NCBI RefSeq assembly: GCF_001483745.1
Contig: NZ_LQBL01000007.1
Span: forward strand, 1-51,765
DNA: 51,765 bases
Direction of reading: 5' to 3'
Origin: Serinicoccus chungangensis
GTDB taxonomy: Bacteria > Actinomycetota > Actinomycetes > Actinomycetales > Dermatophilaceae
Part shown: piece after piece, positions 7,268-15,050 of the stretch
Position numbering within the stretch: position 1 is the stretch's first letter
Layout: the number at the start of each line of letters is the position of its first letter
The notes under the pieces: model-generated
The model's database searches: none
The model's input: the letters and a program-made list of their open reading frames with translations, nothing else
What the model was told of the DNA's origin: nothing
Made by a program: the position numbers and the translations under genes

Positions 7268-8660
7268 GGGCCCTGAAGTAGGGCTCGCGGCCCTGCCCCA
7301 ACATGGGTGTTGTCGAAGCATCCAAGAGCGAGGACCGCGAGCGTGCACCAGCCTACGTTCGACGTCGATGCGGCGTCGATCCTGTTCAACCTGCCCGGCT
7401 ACCGAGTCGTCTCGGCCAGCCCTGCCGTCGGCGACCAGCCGCGGCAGGTGCTCATCGAGACAGTCGCGACGGAGGGCGCCTGCCCGTCCTGCGGCGTGCT
7501 GTCCTCGCGGGTCCAGGCCCGACCGACCCAGCACGTCAAGGATGTCGCCTGCGGCGGCGGGCGCCTCGACGTCGTCGTGCGCAAGCGCCGCTACGCCTGC
7601 CGTGAGTCGCTGTGCCTTTCGGCGCTCGTTCACCGAGGAGACCGAGCAGCTGCCGGCCCGGGCCAGGGTCACGACCCGGCTCGCGGAGCAGGTGATTAGC
7701 GCCTGCCGGGCCGAGCCGCGCGCGGTCTCCCGCGTCGCGCACGAGGCGCACCTGGCCTGGCCCACGGTGATGCGGATGCTCACGACCACCCTGGGTCTGG
7801 ACACCGGCGTGGACCGCCGGCACGTGCGCCACCTGGGGATCGACGAGCACCGGTTCCGCACGGTGCGGTACCTGCGCGACCCCGACACCCACGCGGTGAC
7901 GCGGGTCGAGCCGTGGTCGATCGTGTTCACCGACCTGGACGACGGCGCCATCCTCGACGTCGTCGACGGTCGGCGCGGCGCGACCGTGAAGAAGTGGCTC
8001 GCGGCGCGGCCACGGTGGTGGCGCAAGCGGGTGCGCCTGGTCGCGCTCGACATGTCCAGTGAGTTCCGCTCCGCCGTCCGAAAGGCGCTGCCCAGGGCAC
8101 GGGTCAGCGTCGACCACTGGCACGTGGTGCGCTTGGCCAACGAGATGGTCACCAAGGTCCGCCGGCGCCGGGTGTGGGAGCTGCACGAGCGCCGCGGCCG
8201 GGCCACCGATACCCCGTGGAAGTACCGCAAGCTGCTCACCTGCGCCGGCGACAAGCTCTCCGTACGGCAACGCGACAAGCTGCAGCAGATCCTGGCAGAG
8301 GACGTCGAGCTGGCCGTGGCGTGGGGCATCAAGGAACACGTCCGCCAGCTCCCCGTCGCCCGGGACAACGCCACGTTCCAGCGCGCCTGGGCCCGGCTCG
8401 AGAGCGCCGTGCGCGCCACCCGCCTGGCGAACCGGTCGCGCTGTTCCGGACGCTGCGCGCGTGGCGACGTGAGCTCCTCACGTTCTGCCGCACGAGGCTC
8501 ACGAACGCAAAGACCGAGGCCGCGAACCTGACCGCCAAAACGATCAAGAGGGTCGGTCGGGGGTACCGCAATCACGACAACTACCGGTGCCGCATCATTG
8601 GCTATGCGCCCCGACAGATCGCGGCGTGAACACCTGCACCACGCTCAAAGTTGAAGAGCC
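7244..8660 (+). mobile_element. ISL3-family insertion sequence nested in IS3 copy B
   Basis: The element is 1417 bp with 24-bp terminal inverted repeats (7244-7267 and 8637-8660, one mismatch) and an 8-bp target duplication GGAAACGT on each side. Both the repeat length and the 8-bp duplication are characteristic of ISL3. It carries a single transposase frame that is itself broken twice. The preserved target duplication shows it inserted into IS3 copy B and has not rearranged since. Its transposase differs from the remnant at 83-571. Confidence 0.92.
7343..8629 (+). pseudogene. ISL3-family transposase with two frameshifts
   Basis: The N-terminus from GTG 7343 (or ATG 7307) contains the ISL3 zinc-finger region (GACPSCGVLSSRVQ...RKRRYACRESLC). 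A frameshift near 7612 leads to FRRSFTEETEQLPARARVTT and then the DDE domain: LGIDEHRF with the first Asp, LVALDMSSEFRSAVRKAL with the second, and SVDHWHVVRLANEMV. A second frameshift near 8430 leads to LRAWRRELLTF and NAKTEAANLTAKTIKR, which carries the catalytic Glu, ending GYAPRQIAA. The catalytic residues are conserved and only the frame is damaged, so inactivation looks recent or reflects small sequence errors. Confidence 0.85.
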
Positions 8661-8668
8661 GGAAACGT
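8637..8668. repeat. ISL3 right inverted repeat and target duplication
   Basis: The 24-bp right inverted repeat occupies 8637-8660 and is followed by the second copy of the 8-bp duplication GGAAACGT at 8661-8668, identical to 7236-7243. Confidence 0.9.
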
Positions 8669-9025
8669 CACCGGGTGCGTGGTCCACACGGATCGCGATT
8701 CTCAATTTCGTAGCAGGAAGGTCGTCCACGCTCTCAACCGCCACGACATGGTCGGGTCAATGGGGCGAGTCGGTGTCGCGGGCGACAACGCTGCCATGGA
8801 GTCCTTCTTCGCGCTGCTTCAGAAGAACGTCCTGGATCGCCACGCCTGGGCCACCCGCCACGACCTACGCATCGCCATCGCCACCTGGATCGAACGGCCT
8901 ACCACCGCCGCCGACGACAAGCCGCTCTCGGCCGGTTGACCCCCATCGAGTACGAGATGATCATGACCGCACCAGCCGATCAGGCTACGTGACTAACCAC
9001 TGTCACCCATCCGTGCAGCAGTCCC

Positions 9026-9290
9026 CGGGCATCCGTTGAACCACCACGAGAGTCGTCCCTTGTAGCCCAAGGAGGCCTGCACTTAGACCCCGGTGAGGCG
9101 CACCGCCGCACGCGCGCATCTACCGCATGTTGGAGTCTGCTGTGGAAGCACCTACTCACACCTGTCTCTGCCGCAGTCCCACTCAAGATGCACGCAAGAT
9201 GCACGTTAGGCAATCTCGCATGTGGTGGAAGCGACCGCTGGACCGCGTTTGCCCAAGTCATCAGACTTCCGACCCCTGGAATAGCAGGGT
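9026..9290. other. Gene-free stretch between IS3 copy B and tRNA-Val
   Basis: About 265 bp without a credible gene. It contains a perfect tandem duplication of an 11-mer (9184-9205) and abuts the 3' end of the tRNA-Val gene. The layout suits the attachment-site arm of an element integrated at the tRNA, but no integrase is present in this part of the window. Confidence 0.4.
9184..9205. repeat. Perfect 11-bp tandem repeat near the tRNA 3' end
   Basis: CAAGATGCACG occurs twice back to back (9184-9194 and 9195-9205), about 85 bp from the tRNA-Val 3' end. Integrase arm-type sites often occur as such short direct repeats. A comparable tandem pair lies beside the integrase at 50011-50031, though with a different sequence. 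Confidence 0.6.
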
Positions 9291-9363
9291 GGACGTGAAG
9301 GGACTCGAACCCCTGACCTCTCGCGTGTGAAGCGAACGCTCTAACCAACTGAGCTACACGTCC
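9291..9363 (-). tRNA. tRNA-Val (anticodon CAC)
   Basis: The 73-nt gene folds as a complete cloverleaf on the minus strand. The acceptor stem GGACGTG pairs perfectly with CACGTCC. The D-arm has GCTC/GAGC. The anticodon stem TTCGC/GCGAG encloses loop TTCACAC with anticodon CAC, which reads GTG valine codons. The T-arm AGGGG/CCCCT encloses TTCGAGT. CCA is not encoded; the next bases are ACCC. Its 3' end points at the IS-rich island (1-9290), a common arrangement for integrated elements. Confidence 0.95.
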
Positions 9364-9375
9364 GGACGTGCCCGC

Positions 9376-9409
9376 GGGCACGAGGAGGCAGTCTAGCCTC
9401 CCCGTGCCC
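9376..9409 (-). terminator. Hairpin between the protease gene and tRNA-Val
   Basis: GGGCACGAGGAGGC (9376-9389) pairs with GCCTCCCCGTGCCC (9396-9409): 14 bp with one mismatch and a 6-nt loop. It lies downstream of the protease stop codon at 9438 and probably ends that transcript. There is no long T-tract. The loop holds TAGACT on the minus strand, which could alternatively be part of the tRNA promoter. Confidence 0.55.
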
Positions 9410-9437
9410 GAGCGACGAAATCGCCTCGGCTGGTGCC

Positions 9438-10352
9438 TCAGCTGGTGCTGGCGGCGGTGTAGACCTGCTGCTCGACGTTCCCGAAGTAGGGGCCGTACAT
9501 GACGTCCCGCTCCCCCTGGTAGCCGAAGGAGTTCACCGAGTTGAGGACGCCGCCGGTGATCCAGCCACCCCCGCTGGAGCCGCCGGTCATCGAGCACGGC
9601 AGACGGTGGTCGGTGGTGCCGCGCGTGTCCTGTCCGGCGACCCCGGAGCAGCGCCACAGCTCCTCCCCGTCGTAGGGGCTGGCCGCCGGGTAGCCGAAGG
9701 CGTCGAAGGTCAGGCCGTAGCCCTGGTTGAAGGCGATCGGGTAGTCGCCGGTCACGTCGGTGAGGCTCTGGCCTCCCTGCTCGGCCATGACGGCGAAGCC
9801 GACGTCGTGGTTGAAGTCGCCGCTGTTCACCCAGGCCTGGGGGGCGACGAGCGACTCGGCGACCCAGGTGCCGTAGGGCCGGGCACCGTTGTCGTAGGCG
9901 GGGACGAAGGCGAAGTTCGTGGCGTAGGCGCCCGGACCCTCGTTGAGGCAGTGGCCAGCCGTGGTCACCACGTCGCCGTTGGCGCTGTCGGTCGCGGTGC
10001 CCGAGCACACGTAGTTGGCGCCGCCGAGGGTGAAGAAGACCTTGCCGAGCTCGGCCTGGGCGGGCGCCTGCACGGCCTGGGCCGAGCTCGTCGTCCCGCC
10101 GGGCTTGCCCTTGCCGTCGGGCCTGGCCATCTCGCGGGGGGTGGCGTTCTTCATCCGCTCGGGGGTCCAGTAGGCCCGGACCTCGGCCTGCGCCGACCGC
10201 GTGGAGGCGGCGGCGTGCTTGGCGACCGCCTCATCCTGACCGTTCCCCGCACCGTTGCCGGGTGCGGCTCCCGCACCGGTGGCTCCGACCAGGGACAGGG
10301 CCACGGCACCGGTGCTGATGAGGGCCAGGGTGCGCTTTCCAGCAGGACGCAT
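9438..10352 (-). CDS. Secreted trypsin/V8-like serine protease
   Basis: A 304-residue protein with an N-terminal signal peptide (MRPAGKRTLALISTGAVALS, probable cleavage after GAGAA near residue 30), a pro-region of about 70 residues, and a chymotrypsin-fold peptidase domain from about residue 100. The triad is visible as TAGHC (H134), NHDVGF (D183) and TGGSSGGGW (S260). Cys pairs at C116/C135 and C235/C253 could form disulphides. It resembles secreted actinobacterial peptidases of the glutamyl-endopeptidase group. The gene is monocistronic, with a hairpin downstream and a TGTAA-N4-TTACA palindrome upstream. Confidence 0.85.
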   Translation of the reverse strand: MRPAGKRTLALISTGAVALSLVGATGAGAAPGNGAGNGQDEAVAKHAAASTRSAQAEVRAYWTPERMKNATPREMARPDGKGKPGGTTSSAQAVQAPAQAELGKVFFTLGGANYVCSGTATDSANGDVVTTAGHCLNEGPGAYATNFAFVPAYDNGARPYGTWVAESLVAPQAWVNSGDFNHDVGFAVMAEQGGQSLTDVTGDYPIAFNQGYGLTFDAFGYPAASPYDGEELWRCSGVAGQDTRGTTDHRLPCSMTGGSSGGGWITGGVLNSVNSFGYQGERDVMYGPYFGNVEQQVYTAASTS

Positions 10353-10427
10353 ACGTCTCCTCCTTGTGAGAGGGACGGACGCCGTCGCTGGCGTCCTCTC
10401 TCGAACGTAGCCACGCTCCCGCGCGGT

Positions 10428-10441
10428 TGTAACCGCTTACA
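10428..10441. promoter_or_regulatory. Palindrome upstream of the protease gene, possible operator
   Basis: TGTAACCGCTTACA has 5-bp inverted arms TGTAA/TTACA around a 4-nt centre, about 75 bp upstream of the protease start. On the minus strand TTGACG and TTGACC (about 10449-10460 and 10441-10446) are nearby -35-like hexamers, so a bound protein could block transcription. No regulator is assigned. Confidence 0.35.
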
Positions 10442-10465
10442 GGTCAATTCTCCGTCAAGGTTGGG

Positions 10466-11401
10466 TCAAGGATCCAGGGTCCGCGCGGCCCGCTCGGCGA
10501 AGACCCGCAGGGCCCGCTGCGCCATCGGGCCGGGCTGTTCCCCCAGGTCACGGGGGGTGAGCCCGGGCACGGCCAGCTCCTGACCGCTCGCCAGCAGCAC
10601 CGGGTCGTGGACGTCCAGCCGGTGCAGGGCGGTGATGTCGCGGATGCTGCTCGAGAGCCAGATCTCGTCGGCCTCGGCCAGCACCGACAGCGGCAGCGCC
10701 TCCTCGACCACGTCGACGCCGTCCTCGCGCAGCCACTCGACGACCAGCCCGCGGGTGACCCCGGCCAGCGGCCCCGAGCCGAGGTCCGGGGTGCGCACGG
10801 TGTCGCCGGTCACGACGAAGACGTTGGTGCCGGTCCCCTCGCACAACATCCCCGCGGTGTTGGCGAGGATCGCCTCGGAGTGCCCGCGCGCCTTCGCCGC
10901 CGCGAGCGCGACGACGTTCTCCGCGTAGGACGTCGACTTCACCCCGGTGAGCGCCCCCCGCTCGTTGCGGACCCAGGGCACCACGAGCGCGGAGGTCGTC
11001 GCCGGGATGGGGTCCTGCTCGACCGCGGTGACGACATACGTCGCCGCTCCCGGGACCCGGTCGCTGCCGAGCGGCCCGAGCCCGGCGGTGACGGTGTAGC
11101 GCAGCCGGCCGAACGGCATACCTCCCTCTGCGAGGACCGCGGCGATGCCCTCCCCGACCCGGTCCCGGTCCAGCGGCTCCAGGCCGAGCGCCGCGAGCGA
11201 CCGGTCCATCCGGTCGTGGTGCCGCGTGAGCGCGAAGACCTCCCCGTCGACCACCTTGCAGGTCTCGAACACCCCGTCGCCGACGGTGATCCCGTGGTCC
11301 AGCGCCGGCACCGAGCCCTCCGGCCCGACGAGGGCGCCGTCGACCCACACCCGCACCGCGGAGAGTCCACCGGCAGCGGTCAGCGAGCTCGACGTGTCCA
11401 T
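10466..11401 (-). CDS. pabC: Class IV PLP aminotransferase, probable aminodeoxychorismate lyase
   Basis: A 311-residue fold-type IV PLP enzyme. The N-terminal segment VRVWVDGALVGPEGSVPALDHGITVGDGVFETCKVVDGEVF and the PLP lysine region GALTGVKSTSYAENVVALA are typical, as is the later EGTGTNVFVVTGDTVRTPDLGSGPLAGVTRG phosphate-binding region. Among the class (4-amino-4-deoxychorismate lyase, branched-chain and D-amino-acid aminotransferases), the short length and SYAENV after the lysine favour aminodeoxychorismate lyase in folate synthesis; the distinction is not certain. ATG 11401 was chosen because in-frame sequence further upstream overlaps pta. Only 34 bp separate it from the divergent pta start. 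Confidence 0.75.
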   Translation of the reverse strand: MDTSSSLTAAGGLSAVRVWVDGALVGPEGSVPALDHGITVGDGVFETCKVVDGEVFALTRHHDRMDRSLAALGLEPLDRDRVGEGIAAVLAEGGMPFGRLRYTVTAGLGPLGSDRVPGAATYVVTAVEQDPIPATTSALVVPWVRNERGALTGVKSTSYAENVVALAAAKARGHSEAILANTAGMLCEGTGTNVFVVTGDTVRTPDLGSGPLAGVTRGLVVEWLREDGVDVVEEALPLSVLAEADEIWLSSSIRDITALHRLDVHDPVLLASGQELAVPGLTPRDLGEQPGPMAQRALRVFAERAARTLDP

Positions 11402-11435
11402 GGACGCAGCGTAAAGCGTGGCTATCGTGGGACCC

Positions 11436-13529
11436 GTGAGCACCTCCCTGTATGTCGCGTCCGCCGAGCCCCGGTCCGGCAAGTCGGCGGTGGCGGTCGG
11501 GCTGCTCGCCCAGCTGTGCGCCCTCGGCGGCCGGGTCGGCGTCTTCCGCCCCGTCGTGCAGGACCGGGAGCACGACCCGCTCCTGCACCTGCTGCACCCG
11601 CTCTCGACGTCGGCGTCGGCCATCGAGGACGCCGTCGGGGTGACCTACGACGACATGCACCACCAGCACGATGCGGCCATCGGCGACATCGTCGACCGGT
11701 TCCACCGGTATGCCGCCGAGCACGAGCGGGTGCTCGTCGTCGGCTCGGACTACACCGGGGTCACCGCCCCCACCGAGTTCTCCACCAACGCCGGCATCGC
11801 CGCCCACCTCGGCGCGCCCATGCTGCTCATCATCCCGGCCGCCGGCCGCAGCGTGGAGGACACCGCCACGGCCGCGGCCGTCACCGTGCAGGAGGCGCTG
11901 AGCCGGCACGCGGCGGTCGCGGGCGTGCTCGCCAACCGCGTCGACGACGACCTGGACGAGGTGTCCGCGGCGGTCCGCGACGCGGTCACCGAGCAGGTGG
12001 CCGGCGGTGGCAGCGACCCGGTCGTCCTCGCGATGCCCGCCGACCCGCTGCTCGCCGCCCCGACGGTGGGCGACCTCATGGCGGCGACCGACGGCATACT
12101 CCGGGCGGGTGACGAGACCCTGCTCGAGCGGGAGGCGACCGGGCTCATCATCGCCGGGATGACCATGCCCAACGTCCTGGACCGGCTGCGCGAGGGCAAC
12201 GTGCTCATCTGCCCCGGCGACCGCGAGGACGTGCTGCTGGGCGCCATCCTCGCCCACCGGTCCTCGACCTTCCCCTCGCTCGGGGCCATCGTCCTCAACG
12301 GTGGGCTGCGCCCCAGCGAGCAGGTGTCTCGGCTCGTCGAGGGCCTCGCGGTGGAGCTGCCGATCATCGGCTGCGAGGGCGGGACCATGCGCACGGCGAT
12401 GACCATGCACGACGTCGTCGGCCGCATCACCCCCCGCTCGCAGCGCAAGATCGAGCACGCCCGGTCCCTGGCCCAGCAGCACGTCGACCTCACCCGGCTG
12501 CTCCCCGTCGACGACGACACCGGTCGCCGGTCCGGCGTGGTGACCCCCCTCATGTTCGAGCACGAGATCATGGCCCGGGCGCGGGAGACGGGCGCGCACG
12601 TGGTGCTGCCCGAGGGCGGGGAGGACCGGATCCTGCGCGCGGCCGACACCGTGCTCGCCCGCGGGGTCGCCCGTCTCACGCTGCTCGGTGACGAGGCGCA
12701 GGTGCGTGAGCGGGGGGCGGCACTGGGCCTGCGGCTCGACGCCGCCGAGGTCGTCGACCCGCTCACCAGCGACTGGCGCGAGGACTTCGCGCGGACGTAT
12801 GCCGAGCTGCGGGCGCACAAGGGCGTCACCCTGGAGCAGGCCCAGGACATCGTCACCGACCCGGCCTACTTCGGCACCCTCATGGTCAAGACCGGGCGGG
12901 CCGACGGCATGGTCTCCGGGTCGATCACCACGACCGCGCACACCATCCGGCCGGCGCTGGAGGTGATCCGCACCTCCCCCGGTGTCTCGGTCGTCAGCTC
13001 GGTGTTCTTCATGTGCCTGGCCGACAAGGTCCTCGTCTACGGCGACTGCGCCATCAACCCCGACCCGGACGCCGAGCAGCTCGCCGACATCGCGATCTCC
13101 TCGGCCGCGACGGCCGCCCGGTTCGGTGTCGAGCCGCGGGTGGCGATGCTGTCCTACAGCACCGGCGGCTCGGGCAGCGGGGCCGACGTCGACAAGGTGC
13201 GCACGGCGACCGACCTCGTGCGTGAGCGGGAGCCCTCGCTCCTCGTCGAGGGGCCGATCCAGTACGACGCCGCCGTCGACCCTTCCGTCGCGGCCACCAA
13301 GCTCAAGGACTCCCCCGTCGCCGGCCAGGCCACCGTGCTCGTCTTCCCCGACCTCAACACCGGCAACAACACCTACAAGGCGGTGCAGCGCAGCGCCTCC
13401 GCGGTGGCGGTCGGTCCGGTGCTGCAGGGGCTGAACGCCCCGGTCAACGACCTGTCCCGAGGCGCGACGGTCCGCGACATCATCAACACCGTCGCCATCA
13501 CGGGGATCCAGGCGGGGGCGGGCCGATGA
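11436..13529 (+). CDS. pta: Phosphate acetyltransferase
   Basis: A 697-residue long-form Pta. The N-terminal part has a P-loop-like start (VASAEPRSGKSAVAVGLLAQ), followed by the DRTGG-type middle region and the C-terminal catalytic PTA_PTB domain from about residue 380 (GAHVVLPEGGEDRILRAAD, KTGRADGMVSGSITTTAHTI, SVVSSVFFMCLADKV, LSYSTGGSGSGADVDKV, DLNTGNNTYKAVQRSA). It converts acetyl-CoA plus phosphate to acetyl phosphate and, with acetate kinase, forms the acetate overflow or assimilation pathway. GTG 11436 begins VSTSLYVASAEPRSGKS, the usual family start. The stop overlaps the ackA start (ATGA), so the two are translationally coupled. Confidence 0.95.
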   Translation: MSTSLYVASAEPRSGKSAVAVGLLAQLCALGGRVGVFRPVVQDREHDPLLHLLHPLSTSASAIEDAVGVTYDDMHHQHDAAIGDIVDRFHRYAAEHERVLVVGSDYTGVTAPTEFSTNAGIAAHLGAPMLLIIPAAGRSVEDTATAAAVTVQEALSRHAAVAGVLANRVDDDLDEVSAAVRDAVTEQVAGGGSDPVVLAMPADPLLAAPTVGDLMAATDGILRAGDETLLEREATGLIIAGMTMPNVLDRLREGNVLICPGDREDVLLGAILAHRSSTFPSLGAIVLNGGLRPSEQVSRLVEGLAVELPIIGCEGGTMRTAMTMHDVVGRITPRSQRKIEHARSLAQQHVDLTRLLPVDDDTGRRSGVVTPLMFEHEIMARARETGAHVVLPEGGEDRILRAADTVLARGVARLTLLGDEAQVRERGAALGLRLDAAEVVDPLTSDWREDFARTYAELRAHKGVTLEQAQDIVTDPAYFGTLMVKTGRADGMVSGSITTTAHTIRPALEVIRTSPGVSVVSSVFFMCLADKVLVYGDCAINPDPDAEQLADIAISSAATAARFGVEPRVAMLSYSTGGSGSGADVDKVRTATDLVREREPSLLVEGPIQYDAAVDPSVAATKLKDSPVAGQATVLVFPDLNTGNNTYKAVQRSASAVAVGPVLQGLNAPVNDLSRGATVRDIINTVAITGIQAGAGR

Positions 13530-14836
13530 GCGCGGACCAGCGCGCCGGGGCGGGCGGCCGGAGCGCGGACCACCGCTCCGGGGCGGGCGGCCGGAGCGCG
13601 GACCACCGCGCCGGGGCGGGCGGCCGGAGCGGCGCCGCGGGAGGCGACCCGGTCGTGCTCGTCGTCAACGCCGGATCTTCGTCGGTGAAGTACGAGCTGC
13701 TCGACCCGCGCACCGGCGCCTCGCAGGCCAAGGGGCTGGTGGAGCGCATCGGCCTGAGCGATGGGGTGGCGCGCCACACCGTGGGCGGGAGGACCCACGA
13801 GCAGGTTCTCGACGTGCCCGACCACGCGGCGGCGCTGCAGCTGGCGACCCGCGCCTTCCAGGAGCACGGCCCCACCCTCGCCGACGTCGACCTGCTCGCC
13901 GTGGGGCACCGGGTCGTGCACGGCGGCGCGGAGTTCGCCGACCCCACGCTCATCACCCCGGAGGTCATCGCGACCGTCGAGCGCCTCGTGCCGCTCGCAC
14001 CGCTGCACAACCCCGGCAATCTCGCGGGTATCGCCGCCACGCAGGAGGCGTTCCCCGACGTGCCCCAGGTCGCGGTCTTCGACACCGCCTTCCACCAGGG
14101 CATGCCGGAGGCCGCCGCGACCTACGCCGTGCCCCGGCAGTGGCGCGAGGAGCACCGGGTGCGGCGCTACGGCTTCCACGGCACCTCCCACGCCTACGTC
14201 TCCCGACGGGCCGCCGACCTCCTGGGCCGTCCGCTGGAGGAGGTGCGCAGCATCGTGCTTCACCTGGGCAACGGGGCCAGCGCCGCCGCGGTCGACGGCG
14301 GCCGCAGCGTCGACACCTCGATGGGCATGACCCCGCTGGAAGGGCTGGTCATGGGCACCCGTCCGGGTGACCTCGACCCCGGGGTCGCCGGGCACCTGGG
14401 CCGGGTGGCCGGGCTGTCGACCGAGGAGGTCGAGCGTGCGCTGTCCAAGGAGTCAGGGCTGCTCGGGCTCACCGGCTCGGCGGACTTCCGGCAGGTCATG
14501 GCCCGGCGGGCGGACGGGGACCCGGCGGCAGTGCTGGCCTTCGAGGTGGTCGTGCACCGGCTGCTGCGCTACGTCGGGGCCTTCGCCGCGGTGCTCGGCG
14601 GGCTCGACGCACTGGTCTTCACCGCGGGGGTGGGCGAGAACAACGCCGAGCTCCGCGCGGCCGTCCTGGAGCGGCTGGCCGGGTTCGGCGTGCTCCTCGA
14701 CGCACCCGCCAACGCCGCTGCCGACGGGGAGACCCTCATCACCACCGCGGACAGCCGGGTCGCGGGCTACGTCATACCGACGGCGGAGGAGTGGGAGATC
14801 GCCCGGCAGGCCGCCGCTCTGGTCACCCGCACCTGA
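13526..14836 (+). CDS. ackA: Acetate kinase with repeat-containing N-terminal extension
   Basis: A 436-residue acetate kinase interconverting acetyl phosphate plus ADP with acetate plus ATP. Family motifs are clear: LVVNAGSSSVKYELL, VGHRVVHGGAEF, YGFHGTSHAYVS, VLHLGNGASAAAVDGG, GTRPGDLDPG and FTAGVGENNAELR. Normal family members begin at VLVVNAGSS; here about 41 residues precede it. They consist of three near-identical 11-residue units (SADxRxGAGGR) from a 33-bp tandem repeat. ATG 13526 overlaps the pta stop (ATGA), supporting this start, though an internal start near residue 40 cannot be excluded. The extension is basic, Gly-rich and probably disordered. The convergent galK gene follows after two inverted repeat arrays. 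Confidence 0.95.
   Translation: MSADQRAGAGGRSADHRSGAGGRSADHRAGAGGRSGAAGGDPVVLVVNAGSSSVKYELLDPRTGASQAKGLVERIGLSDGVARHTVGGRTHEQVLDVPDHAAALQLATRAFQEHGPTLADVDLLAVGHRVVHGGAEFADPTLITPEVIATVERLVPLAPLHNPGNLAGIAATQEAFPDVPQVAVFDTAFHQGMPEAAATYAVPRQWREEHRVRRYGFHGTSHAYVSRRAADLLGRPLEEVRSIVLHLGNGASAAAVDGGRSVDTSMGMTPLEGLVMGTRPGDLDPGVAGHLGRVAGLSTEEVERALSKESGLLGLTGSADFRQVMARRADGDPAAVLAFEVVVHRLLRYVGAFAAVLGGLDALVFTAGVGENNAELRAAVLERLAGFGVLLDAPANAAADGETLITTADSRVAGYVIPTAEEWEIARQAAALVTRT
13529..13627 (+). repeat. Three 33-bp tandem repeats in the 5' end of ackA
   Basis: Units at 13529-13561, 13562-13594 and 13595-13627 each start AGCGCGGACCA and end GGCGGGCGGCCGG. They differ at a few positions, and because 33 is a multiple of three they keep the frame, encoding three 11-residue units. 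Confidence 0.9.
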
Positions 14837-14848
14837 CCCCTCCCCCCT

Positions 14849-14976
14849 CCCACCGAGCGCCGCGAATGGTTGGCCCTGGACCCACCGAGCGCCGCCAATG
14901 GTTGGCACACCACCCACCGAACGCCGCCAATGGTTGGCACACCACCCACCGAACGCCGCCAATGGTTGGCACAACG
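14849..14976 (+). repeat. Array of four 32-bp repeats downstream of ackA
   Basis: Four contiguous units start at 14849, 14881, 14913 and 14945. Each begins CCCACCGA(G/A)CGCCGC and contains AATGGTTGG. Units 2 to 4 are nearly identical; unit 1 is more diverged. The related array at 15051-15178 runs in the opposite direction. The array starts just after the ackA stop codon. Confidence 0.9.
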
Positions 14977-15050
14977 CCTGATGACCGCCGCCGTCTGAGA
15001 CAGGGTGGCGTCCTCGCACCGTGAGGTCGTCGACCGGAGGACGCGAGAAG

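Larger units (their letters stand above)
6667..8992 (+). pseudogene. IS3-family orfB transposase, split by the ISL3 insertion
   Basis: The reading frame starts MMYPLVRELAVDGIPVTVTC and continues through KIARQPYYRWLANPV to VMSERTA, where a frameshift near 6915 leads into CSDNGWWSAFGKKRGKNGK. The first catalytic Asp lies in ELWVGDITEHW. The frame is cut at 7243 by the ISL3 element and resumes at 8669 with VHTDRDSQFRSRKVVHALN (second Asp) and NAAMESFFALLQKNVLD (catalytic Glu). A one-base deletion near 8897 shifts the tail; the original frame still reads LGRLTPIEYEMIMTAPA to the TGA at 8990. All three DDE residues survive, but no functional protein can be made. Confidence 0.85.
6308..9025 (+). 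mobile_element. IS3-family element copy B, interrupted by an ISL3 element
   Basis: The terminal inverted repeats start GGGACTGCTGCACGG at 6308 and, on the minus strand, at 9025. Over 25 bp they differ at one position. orfA is intact (6368-6670). orfB starts at 6667 and is destroyed by a frameshift near 6915, by the nested ISL3 element at 7244-8660, and by a one-base deletion near 8897. The element is oriented opposite to copy A, so both orfA-side ends face the peptide operon between them. Removing the insert and one target duplication restores an element of about 1.3 kb, normal for IS3. No target duplication at the outer ends was found. Confidence 0.85.

Noticed and set aside
7366-8531. Single intact ISL3 transposase beginning near 7368
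   Set aside because: The first 80 or so codons in that frame are not transposase-like. The zinc-finger N-terminus lies in another frame, so the gene is frameshifted.
9127-9330. 67-codon plus-strand frame ending in the tRNA-Val gene
   Set aside because: It overlaps the tRNA antisense, has no ribosome-binding site, and its tail (VKGLEPLTSRV) is the common false translation of tRNA antisense sequence.
11402-11623. Longer start for the aminotransferase gene beyond 11401
   Set aside because: It would overlap the pta start and add an Arg/Ser-rich segment absent from the family.
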